64,000 nt of DNA from Onthophagus taurus (Eukaryota; Arthropoda; Insecta; Coleoptera; Scarabaeidae): the NCBI RefSeq assembly GCF_036711975.1, contig NC_091973.1:20956001-21020000 (forward strand), written 5' to 3'. The notes below the pieces were generated by a model. The model was not told the origin of the DNA. It worked only from the letters and a program-made list of their open reading frames with translations, and searched no databases. Every line of letters begins with the position of its first letter. Within the stretch, counting starts at the first letter, position 1. Shown here in pieces: positions 55,408-64,000 of the stretch. Made by a program: the position numbers and the translations under genes.

Positions 55408-55439
<32 letters not shown>

Positions 55440-56133
55440 ATGTTATGAGGAAGTAAAATCTTCTCGGCAGGTGAAGAATTTTCATGTACATCGGTATTGA
55501 AATGTTGCTAGTATTGACTCGCACTGCTACTTGAACCGGGTGATGGCTCTAGAATCTTACTTAGAGAGTAGATTAGTGATGGTTGTGAATAAAAAGATCT
55601 AGACGGGGTCAATATTTGTGGATGGTGATAAGCCGGTATAAATAGCGCAGGAGGATGAGTAGCCTTCTGCTTTTTTTCATTACAATCGGACTTTAAATTT
55701 TCCAGTCGGTACGGACCACTTCACATGGTCCTTCGACACACAAGCCAGCAACCGAAATTAAAGTCTTCCTTTAGTTACTTCAGTCGTTACGGACCAGAAC
55801 AAAGGTTCTACGACAATTACAAACCAACAAATAAAACCTTACACTTTTCCTTCATCATGGAAGCATTAAACCAATCAAGAAGTACACAATATAACAAAAA
55901 AATCACAGTGCCGAAAGACGCCACATCACATACAACAGCGTCTACATACCCTCAAATCACTTTGGAGGAAGACGATGTTCTAAACTACATAAAGGGGTAT
56001 CCAAAGCCGCAACATCCCGAAACCAGGATGGAAGCAACAAATCAAGATCAAGAATAGATTCGAAAAATAAGAAATTACAACAGCTTCATTAGTATTATCT
56101 AATTAATTCTTCTTTCTCTTTTAGGCGGGCAGA
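54971..56133. other. Unassigned; (TA)n, TATA box and a paired repeat
   Basis: (TA)n at 55,412-55,435; GGTATAAATAGCGC, a strong TATA-like box (about 55,633); two imperfect copies of an about 75-bp unit (55,704-55,760 and 55,779-55,830) sharing AGTCGxTACGGACCA and TTCxACGACA-type words. A frame 55,857-56,057 (MEALNQSRSTQYNKK) follows, unrecognised. Because it ends just before a GGCGGGC polypurine tract, it may be the remnant of a BEL-like element. Confidence 0.4.
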
Positions 56134-56385
56134 ATGTTTAATCTCAATTAAACAATATTTGCTATTCAATTTTTCTTTTTATTTTTTACTTTTTTTAATA
56201 AGGTAAATTAACAAACGTTGCTGACCAAAGTCATCGCTCGCACCTCATAATTGTGTAATGCACGGTGTGCACAATTATGCGACCTAAATTAATTACTTTA
56301 AAAAGACTTGATTATTGTTATGTTAGCATGGAAGAATTTGTATATAAACCCAAAATTTGTATTAATAAAACAGTATTATTGATAT
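56134..56385 (+). repeat. BEL-like LTR
   Basis: GGCGGGCAGAA (polypurine tract) precedes TGTTTAATCTCAATTAAAC, the same arrangement as the BEL 3' LTR at 48.94 kb. A TATATAAA box (about 56,340) and AATAAA (56,363-56,368) follow. The end is taken where R1-clade copy 4 begins. Confidence 0.5.
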
Positions 56386-58392
56386 CTCCGTAATGCTCAT
56401 TTCCCATTCGCTTCTCACTATGCTTCTTAATTTATTGACTGCTGTAATATTTTTAGCCTTTATGTGTTCCAAATGGGGCATGAACGTCCAGCCCTCATCC
56501 AATATTACGCCCAAGTACTTTATGGTTTTACACTTTTTCGCCTTTCCCATTTTCATTACTTTCATGGCCGCGTTAATTTCATACATAGTTATCCAATCCT
56601 GATCATGATACGTACTACATCTCACCACCTCTCCCAAGACCATATCGTCATTCTCATTCCCTACAAGCAAAGCATCCACTACCACCTTACCCATTTCCTC
56701 CCAGCCCCTTGTTTCATTATCATTAACGCTGACTGAGCTGTAGAGATTTCTTATTGTTATTTTCTTCATGCTTAATTTGTAGAAATAGCCCCAGGGGTCA
56801 TTACAGCTATTTTCGACTGACCTTTGCCAACACTGCCTTTTCTCTCTAATAATCTTTTCTTTATATTAATTTAGTCGAGTCCTATAGTCCTGCCTTATTC
56901 TCACTATCACCTCCTCGTCTGCACCCTCATTTATTTTAGTTCTTAGTTCCCTTCTTACTCTTTTCACAATTCTTTTATCGTTTTCTAGCTTATAACATGA
57001 TTTATTGATTCATTGAACATATCAACCATCCCGTTTGCATCTGTCAATCTATTTAGCTTCCAGACAAACGTATTGTTAAAGACACTTCTCATTTCCTCCT
57101 CCACCCTATCCCATTTAACCCTTCTGATATTACCACCTTCATTAATCTTACTAATCGTATTTTCTATTTCATTTACAGGACCTAGATGGACGTGAAAGAG
57201 AAGACTACGGTAGTCAGAGGCAGTCGTGGACAGGACCCTCCACTCGGTTATCATAGACAGCGCCGGACCAGATACAATCGTAACATCGATAGCAAAATGC
57301 CCGTTGACAGTCTCAAAAGTTGGTAAGTTACCAGGTTCATTTATTATATACAAGTCCCTTGATAAAATATAATCTTGTAATATTTCCCCCCTATGATCTC
57401 ATATGCGGTCGTGCCACATTGGCGTTTTTGCGTTTACATCGGCCCCTATTACGACGGGAATACCCTGAAACATATTAATTATTGCCTCTAATTTATGTAA
57501 ATACCTGTCTATGTCCTCGTTGTATTTGCAATACACCGGAATTGTATCGTATAACTCGGCCCAGTCTATAATGCCACATCGGTCTACCGCTCGGTAAGTA
57601 TGGTTCCTGTAACAAAAAAACATCCATATTCCCCTGGGAAGCAAGGTACTCTACCTTCCCATTACAGCCCTGGCGTGTTGGCAATTTAGCTGCATAATTC
57701 TTAAAATTTAAACATAGTTTGTTTTTTCACGTCTTAGCGATACTTGCCGCAAAAATTCTGGGCATGTGGTGGAAGTTGGGGAGTGGTTGTGTTTTTTATT
57801 TCGGTTTTGACAGATTTTGCAAGTGGCTTCCTTTTGTTTATCCGGACAGTCATTAAAAGTATGTCCAGTTTTCGAGCAGTGTCGACATGTGTCGTCCCCC
57901 TTGCATGCTTTTGATATATGTCCATATTCCAGGCATTTGAAGCACCTAGTCACAAGAACATAGTCCGTGACTCTGTAGGATCTCGGCCCAATGTACACAC
58001 GCACTAGATTCGTTAATACTTTCCAAACGTTAGTTGGAACTTCAAAAATTATATTTGATTCGCTTTCTCGTTTCGCTACTCTTGTTATTATTTTGCAATC
58101 GTTTTTGAAACATTCATACCCTCTTTGCCTTCAATATTTCGATTATATAAGTTGTTTATTAAGTTCTCTTCTGTTCCGTCGTTAGGGACATCAAACATTT
58201 GTACTGCTGGTCTTAAGCTTTTTGGTGTTTAAACTTTTAAGCCAACTTCTTGCAATTTTGCACAACTTTTAACTTTTTGGACCTCTCGCTCATCCGCCAA
58301 CTCCACAACCACGCCCGAATTTCGTATCGTTCTTATTTTATCAATTTTAACATGTACAATTTTACATTCTTTTTCTCTTACAATTGCAGAGC
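56385..58392 (-). pseudogene. R1-clade LINE, copy 4, heavily deleted
   Basis: ORF1 end with knuckles (CFKCLEYGHISKAC, CRHCSKTGHTFNDC, CKICQNRNKKHNH) stops at 57,708. ORF2 pieces: LLQEPYLPS, GADVNAKTPMWHDR, FAIDVTIV, SDYRSLLF. The linker then passes from INAAMKVMKMGKA straight to KTIKYLGVILDEGW: nearly the whole RT fingers and palm are deleted. It ends after IVRSEW, so the 3' end is missing too. It is closer to copy 2 than to copy 1 by motif spelling. Confidence 0.8.
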
Positions 58393-60540
58393 ACCATCTC
58401 TAAACGCACATGGAGGTATTATAATTGTCACAAAACCGACGTTGACTTCACAAGTCCTCGATTTATCAATGTTCTCCAAAGAAAGATGCTTGGAAATATG
58501 TGCAATTCTTCTATTTAAATTAAATAGTGTAATTGCGATTTACCATCCTCCGAACAGAGATAAAATTGAAATGTTGGAAAATATGCTAACTCAAGTAAAA
58601 CACATTTATAAAAATATTTATTCTCATTGGCGACTATAATGTCTGTGTCAACGAATCAAGAAATCATAAATGTTATACGAGCTCTGAACCATAAAAACAC
58701 GAAAGACATATATGGTGTATCAGTAACGCTATTAAAGTCCAAAGATACAACAATTTCCAAACAACTGTGTAAAGTACTAAATAAATGTCTAAAGGGGGTC
58801 TTTCCCTCAGAATTAAAGATCGCTAAAGTAATACCGGTTTACAAAAATGGTGATATAAATGATTGTAAAAACTATAGGCCCATATCAATATTACCAAGCC
58901 TATCAAAAGTTTTTGAAATTATACTAAAGGAAAAAATTGTAAGTTATCTAGAGGACAACAATGTTATAACGAAATTCCAGCACGGTTATCAGAGAGATAA
59001 ATCTACCACTACAGCACTCCTAAGCTTGCTAAAAGAAATTATTCAGGAGTTTGATCTTCAGCAATACACACAGGTGGCTTTCTGTGATCTTAGTAAAGCT
59101 TTTGATAGCGTTTGATCATGGGATACTGAACGCGCAGTATAAGAAAAAAACTGGGTTTTAATAAAACGGTGCTGGTTCAGAGATATAAAGAATGAAATTA
59201 AAGCGTAGAAAAATGTGGGAAAAAGTAGAATAAATAAAAGAAGGTGGTTAAATTAAGATTCTTACGTTTAATTTTCACTTCACTAAAATACTGATTTTAA
59301 ACAAATTCATCGATGCATCGTGCGCATCGATGAATGAACTGAGGTCGCGTTAAAAAGAGGGTGAGCGCATGCTCTCGTGTTAAGATATCACAGCCCAGTT
59401 AAAAGCACGCACGTGCGTGTAAATAATTCTTAGGGTGACGCGGTGTGAACAGCTACTGTTATATAAACTGGAGAGATACGGGTTTCAGTATGGAGCTCTG
59501 AGACAAATTAAATCTTACCTATGTGAAAGAAAACAATGTGTATACCAGAAAGATCGCCAATCAGAATGGAACGACGGGTGTTCCGCAAGGCTCGGTACTG
59601 GGACCCCTTCTTTTTCTTTTGTACATAAACGACTTACCAGAAAATATCCTAACAAACTTAATGTGCTTATATGCCGACGATACGTCGCTTATGAATAGAG
59701 ATACAAATGTAGAAATCCTAAAACTAAAAACGGAACAGACTTTATGAATGCGTAGAGCAGAAGACTGGTTTAACTGCAATAAATTAAAACTGAATACGGA
59801 TAAAACTAAAATACTCACTTTTTATACCAAACGAAGAGGCGAGGTAACAAATCAAACAGTAACACTTCTGGGTGTTACTCTGAATGAAACTCTCACTTGG
59901 TCGGATCATATAACAAAACTAAAACAACGATTGACTGGTTAGCTGTACTGTCTAAAAGTTATAGCAAAGAACTTACCTTTAGAGGAAGCAAGAAATGTGT
60001 ACTTTTCGTAGTTCCACAGCATCGCGACCTATGGTATAATGGCATGGGGTGTCTCAACTGACATGGAGAAAATCTTCAAACAGCAAAAGAAGGCCATACG
60101 AATCTTACTGGCGATACCTCAACGAGATAGTTGTAAAACACATTTTAAAGATTATGTTCTACCATCGTGTTTTATACTTGCCTGTGCAGAACACATTCAC
60201 AAAAATCGAGGAGAACTCTCCGTAAATTCGGACAAACATAGTTACTGCACACGTCACAGAGAAGACTTAACGATCCCGTATCATCGGATAACCAGAACGT
60301 TAAAAACTTTCATTTATATAGTAATAAAATTATACAATGCACTGTCAACAGAAGTAAAGGAAATGAATCCCAAAAGGTTTAAAAGCACAGTGAAGAAAAT
60401 CCTACTGGAAGGAGAATTTTATTGTATAAATGTATTTATAAATCTTGAATTGTAATTTTTTATTTTCTTCTTTTTCTTTTTTCTGACGATATTTTGTACG
60501 CTCTTTTGTACCTTATTGAATAAATAAAATATAAAATATT
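58393..60540 (+). pseudogene. CR1/L2-like LINE ORF2 with an insertion
   Basis: 5'-truncated in the endonuclease (APSLNAHGGIIIV, AIYHPPNRDKIEML). RT: IYGVSVTLLKS, KVIPVYKNGDINDCKNYRPISI, QHGYQRDKSTTTALL, FCDLSKAFDS, then after an extra T near 59,110 and a 325-bp insertion [57 protein letters not shown]. The C-terminal domain (IRILLAIPQRDSC, HSYCTRHREDL) ends at 60,455. In-frame stops at 59,745 and 59,941. AT-rich tail with AATAAA-like repeats to 60,540. Confidence 0.82.
59129..59453. mobile_element. 325-bp insertion with 5-bp TSD
   Basis: TACTG occurs at 59,124-59,128 and 59,454-59,458; deleting one copy plus the intervening 325 bases restores DHGIL-LYKLERYGF. It begins AACGCGCAG and ends GAACAGC, without TIRs or an A tail. 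It contains a CATCGATGC/GCATCGATG inverted repeat. The 5-bp duplication suits a solo LTR, but TG...CA ends are absent. Non-coding; identity unknown. Confidence 0.75.
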
Positions 60541-60544
60541 ATAT

Positions 60545-61023
60545 TTACGACGAGAGAGATAAAATCCTATTAAACCTGCTTGATTTGAGTAAGGCTTTTG
60601 ACACTGTCAACGCAGAGATCCTTATCCAGAAGTTGCAACATTATGGGATAAGAGGAAATCAACTCGTGCTTCCGAGGTCTTGTTTACCGGATCGAAAGCA
60701 GCTCGTAGAGTGAGAGGTCAACTTACAATGATATTGCTCATGGGGTGCCTCAGAGGTCAATATTAGGGCCTTTGCTCTTTGTAATCTACATAAACGACAT
60801 GCCCAACTGCGTTGATGGAGAGGTATATTTCTATGCGGATGACACATCCATCATCATCAGAGGCAACAACAAGCTAAGTCTGGAAGGGGGATCAAAAGAA
60901 GCAGTCGAACAAGCACAGATGTGGTTCTCCGATAACAAGCTCAAACTTAGAATGAACAAAACGGAACAAATCATTTTTGAAACTACTCAATTGGAGGAAC
61001 CACATGTTGTCAAATTCTTGGGG
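60545..61023 (+). pseudogene. LINE RT fragment
   Basis: DLSKAFDTVNAEILIQKLQHYGI (motif A), a frame change, GVPQRSILGPLLFVIYINDMP (motif B), FYADDTSIII (motif C) and VVKFLGLY, cut at about 61,023. Both ends are missing. A relative of, but different from, the CR1/L2-like LINE just upstream. Confidence 0.78.
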
Positions 61024-61340
61024 TTATATACAGTGTGTTATATACAAATTTTTGAATTCAAATTAAATCTTTTGCAATGTCATAAAACGAAGTATAACCA
61101 AGTTTTACGTCAAATATCCTCAAAGTACCAAAGTTAACCGAAGTTTGTTAACTGTTGCAGGTAAAGTGGTCTTTCTGAGCAATGTACGACAAAAGTTAAT
61201 TAAGATAAAATGTTTGTTATGTTAAATTATAGCGATATGCCAAATTTTATTAATAATAATTAATTAATTAATTTTATTATTAATAATTTTATTAATCTTC
61301 ATCCTTCATTGAATTTGACTACCCTGATCTTGTATAATCT
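61024..61340. other. AT-rich, palindromic TTAATTAATT tract
   Basis: 61,246-61,305 is made of repeated ATTAATAAT words able to fold back. No gene seen. Confidence 0.4.
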
Positions 61341-61631
61341 TTAACTTTCGTCTTTCTCTTTTGCTTGTGCAACATTTCCCAGTTGAATTGGTAATTTATT
61401 CACCAAACAAAAAGAATTTATGTAATTTGGTATGTCAGTTTCAGTTTGTACTGGCAATCGTGATAAGCCATCTGCGTTTGCCACTAGTGCTCCTTCCTTG
61501 TATTCTATTTCATAGTCATACACTGATAAAATAATGGCCCATCGTGTGATACGTGCTGCTGCAGTTATCGGAATACCTTTCTTTCTTCCGAACAAGAATT
61601 GTAACTTTCCAATAATAGTCTCCAGGGACAT
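61341..61631 (-). pseudogene. Gypsy RNase H fragment
   Basis: LQFLFGRKKGIPITAAARI, RWAIILSVYDYEIEYKEGA and ADGLSRLP are the end of a Ty3/gypsy RNase H and its connection to integrase. The upstream part is missing at about 61,630, where Penelope-like sequence begins. Probably the same element as the gag piece at 62.45-62.82 kb. Confidence 0.75.
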
Positions 61632-61639
61632 TGTGGTAA

Positions 61640-62455
61640 CAATTAATGTAAAAAAACTCTAGACGTCCACAACGAGTAAAATTTATTTGATTTTTCACTC
61701 AGCACGACATATGTTTCGCTTATTAAGCGTCTTCAAGTGCGACTACAAAGTAGTAAAAAAATAAAACAATAAAAAATTATAGTAAATCGACGGGTAACAT
61801 TAACAAATGTAATTTAAATCTAAGAACACTGAATCTTACCGTCAATTAATCGAACAATGTTGTTATAATCATAGATATCCTAGTCATACATGAGCCCATC
61901 TAAATTAATTATAGTTGAAATAATTATATGAAAATACAACATCGAATAAATCCTGCAACGTGTTAAACTACGTGAAATAAGTCAAGGTTGAACCCTTGAC
62001 CTTGGATGTAGGAGGAAAAATACTCTTGAGTAAATTGTCAATTATAAAACTGAAAGTTATCAACTTACAGCAATGATAAAACTAATTATCACAATATTAG
62101 CCGCGCGCACAACTTAAAGGTTAAAACAGTCTAAATCCAGTTACAAACGAATCGACGAATGAGTGATAAACAAAAAAAGCAAGCTTTGCCGTCTAAAGAT
62201 GTGAGGTGGAAGAATCGAAAAAAACAAACTACACAAACTTCGAAAACAACCTATTACCACCGACAGTCGTAAATTCATTTAAAACAGATTCAGGGTCGGA
62301 TTCTAGATGTGATTTAATATAATATTCTTCATATAAATCCAGTCTTTTAGATTTATTGATATGTTTCAGCAACGTTATATTGTTAATGTCAATTTCATGA
62401 TTACTCTCCATTATGTGTTTATAAACTGTGGATTCTGTTTCCCCTGTTGGTATTG
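61640..62455 (-). mobile_element. Penelope-like element 3' fragment
   Basis: A minus-strand frame from about 62,455 to 62,229 encodes STVYKHIMESNHEIDINNI and KRLDLYEEYYIKSHLESD, the C-terminal part of the GIY-YIG endonuclease domain of Penelope-like elements. The remaining about 590 bases are non-coding and contain the hammerhead-like motif expected of a Penelope terminal repeat. RT is absent. Confidence 0.65.
61702..61742 (-). ncRNA. Hammerhead-ribozyme-like motif
   Basis: On the minus strand: GCAC (stem I), TTGAAGA (core box, consensus CUGANGA with C3 as U), CGCTT-AAT-AAGCG (stem II with triloop), AAAC, ATAT (minimal stem III), GTC (cleavage triplet), GTGC (stem I partner). The order and spacing fit the short type-I hammerheads described from Penelope terminal repeats. 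The C3 change probably weakens activity. Confidence 0.6.
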
Positions 62456-62816
62456 CCAGCAAAACCGCTCTTACAATTCCTATTAAAACCCCTGTTTCCT
62501 CTATTATAACCTCCACGCTTACCATAATGAAACACGTTAGATGAAAATGGTTTATTTCGTTCTTCGTCTTTCGCGGCGCTTATTACATCTCTCAAGGTTG
62601 AGCAATTTCTGGCTTTAACTATCATTCTAATGTCATGGTTTTTAATTCCATTGCAAAAAGAATAAACACCAATTGTTTCATTGATCACTCTCAAAGATTG
62701 TAATAATGTTGCATCATTTCCTGTCTGAGCCCAATTAAGGTTACTCAGGAGTTGTTCAATTTCTTGACCAAAATCATCTATAGATTTATCGAATTGACGC
62801 GCTTGATGAAGTTTTT
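62455..62816 (-). pseudogene. Gypsy gag fragment
   Basis: From 62,816: FDKSIDDFGQEIEQLLSNLN, RVINETIGVYSFCNGIKNHD, IRMIVKARNCSTLRDVISA and an Arg/Gly/Asn-rich end (KRGGYNRGNRGFNRNC). Typical of the C-terminal capsid region of Ty3/gypsy gag. Cut on one side by a LINE 3' tail and on the other by the Penelope fragment. Confidence 0.68.
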
Positions 62817-64000
62817 TATTTTATTTTATTTGTAATCTTTGGGATGCAAACAGGACAAGCATCCAGTGAAGCATCCACTAATAATACATAAGAGAACAAG
62901 AACAAAAAATTAATATTAATAATAATATAAAATATATACATATATTGTCTTGATAACGATTGTTGATGAAATATATATGAATTAAAGGTTCTTTCTCAGG
63001 GTTCACTTGTGTGAGTTCAGTTCAAAAGACAAATTTATTCAATTCAACTAACATTAGAACTAAAACTAGAACTAACACTAGAAACTTTCGGGTTTTGCCG
63101 TGCGTCTTTTAAGAAAAGGTTTTAACCTAAACCTTTACAAAAAATTAACAAAAAATAAAGTAATAACAAAAAGAAAATGACAATATTATGAATAAATGAC
63201 AATTTAATGATAATAATGATATCAATATCAACCACTCGCTCAGCTGGCTGACAACGCACGCAATGCTACTGACAATGCAAGTGGCGAATGTTTTTCTTGA
63301 ATGTCGCCGTATAGGTGTTGAACATATCGAGAACAGAGCAATAGCGATTAAACGTGTATATAAGGCGTGGAACCGCGGCGTTTGAAGAAGTGTTCGTATT
63401 AGTACGAGACACCGAAAATAAAGACAAGTCGCGAGACGGTCGAACAGGAATTTTAAATTTTAACCCGGATTGTATCGCGGAGCAGTCAATAAGGCCATTG
63501 CACACTTTATGAAGTAGGATTAAGTCATTAATATTGCGTTTGGAAGAGAGCGGCATGAGACCAAAAACTGTGCATCGCTGCGCATAATTACAATACGGTA
63601 AGCAAAATTTATGCGACAAATACCGAGCAAAACGCTTCTGGACTTGTTCCAGGCGGTCGATGTAGGTATGATATTGAGAGTTCCAAACGGCAGATGCGTA
63701 ATTAAGGACAGAGTATAAGGCAGAATATAATGAACGAATACAGGACAGATCAGAAAAAGCACGGGATATGCGACATATAAATTCGAGCATGCGAGAAGCT
63801 TTGTTAACAATACAGTCAATATGAGCCGAAAAAGAGAGTTTAGAGTCAAAAATAACTCGAAGGTCTCTCACGCATTCGGGTTGTGTGAGGATAGTTGAGC
63901 CAAGGGAGTAATCAAAGACGACAGGATAGCGTTTGCGAGTAAATGTAATTTTACTGCATTTATCAAGGTTTAAGAACAAGTTATTTCTTAAACAATATTC
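62817..64000 (-). pseudogene. LINE ORF2 C-terminus and 3' UTR, runs off the window
   Basis: A minus-strand frame 63,979-63,266 encodes NLDKCSKITFTRKRYPVVFDY, ECVRDLRVIFDSKLSFSAHI, VLNYASAVWNSQYHTYIDRL, EQVQKRFARYLSHKF and the usual C-terminal tail: the thumb and C-terminal domain of a Jockey/CR1-group RT. A 3' UTR of about 430 bases ends in an AAATAAAATAAAATAAA-type tail at 62,817-62,831, inside gypsy gag. The upstream RT continues beyond 64,000. Confidence 0.8.

Noticed and set aside
55412..55435. CRISPR-like or regulatory repeat
   Set aside because: A plain TA microsatellite; no spacers.

Overview
The window looks like a repeat island from an insect (arthropod) genome. I recognise no host gene. 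Almost every coding segment belongs to a transposable element (TE), and they are stacked, nested and mutually truncated. The set (several R1-clade LINEs, a Jockey-clade LINE, BEL/Pao and Ty3/gypsy retrotransposons, Penelope, piggyBac, PIF/Harbinger with a MADF-BESS partner, hAT, mariner, a Polinton polymerase remnant) is typical of insects. Base composition swings from GC-rich LINEs (left end and 25.5-29.9 kb) to very AT-rich DNA transposons, as expected for elements of different origin.

Layout. 1-6.07 kb: a nearly full-length R1-clade LINE (10-bp tandem repeat leader, frameshifted ORF1, open ORF2), apparently inserted in a Jockey ORF1 whose remainder lies at 6.07-7.27 kb on the minus strand. 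7.6-9.6 kb: minus-strand Ty3/gypsy pol, cut by a 5'-truncated Jockey copy (9.6-10.96 kb). 11.5-12.3 kb: piggyBac relic. About 13.0-25.25 kb: one PIF/Harbinger element that received a hAT transposon (14,887-21,372) and an internally deleted gypsy element (about 21,498-24,839). The hAT in turn holds a CACTG-ended transposon (15,985-19,516) with a transposase-like gene and a second gene encoding a CIDE-N domain. 25.47-29.90 kb: the best-preserved Jockey LINE, with overlapping ORFs and a 12-bp target duplication at a gypsy polypurine tract. 30-42 kb: gypsy remnants and an RLE-type LINE, split by a CR1/L2-like LINE that itself contains a second R1-clade LINE with an intact ORF2. 41.8-49.24 kb: a mariner relic whose upstream region was hit by a BEL/Pao element with 298-bp LTRs and a 5-bp duplication. 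50-58.4 kb: Polinton fragment, R1-clade copies 3 and 4, a second Harbinger relic and a BEL-like LTR. 58.4-61.0 kb: two CR1/L2-like LINE fragments, one carrying a clean 325-bp insertion. 61.3-64 kb: a gypsy relic split by a Penelope fragment carrying a hammerhead-ribozyme-like motif, then a LINE running off the window.

The observations I consider most interesting are: the two-gene transposon with a CIDE-N accessory protein; two different Harbinger copies in which exons of the transposase and of the MADF-BESS gene interleave on opposite strands; the hammerhead-like motif; and several insertions whose edges can be fixed to the base because removing them rejoins an open reading frame.
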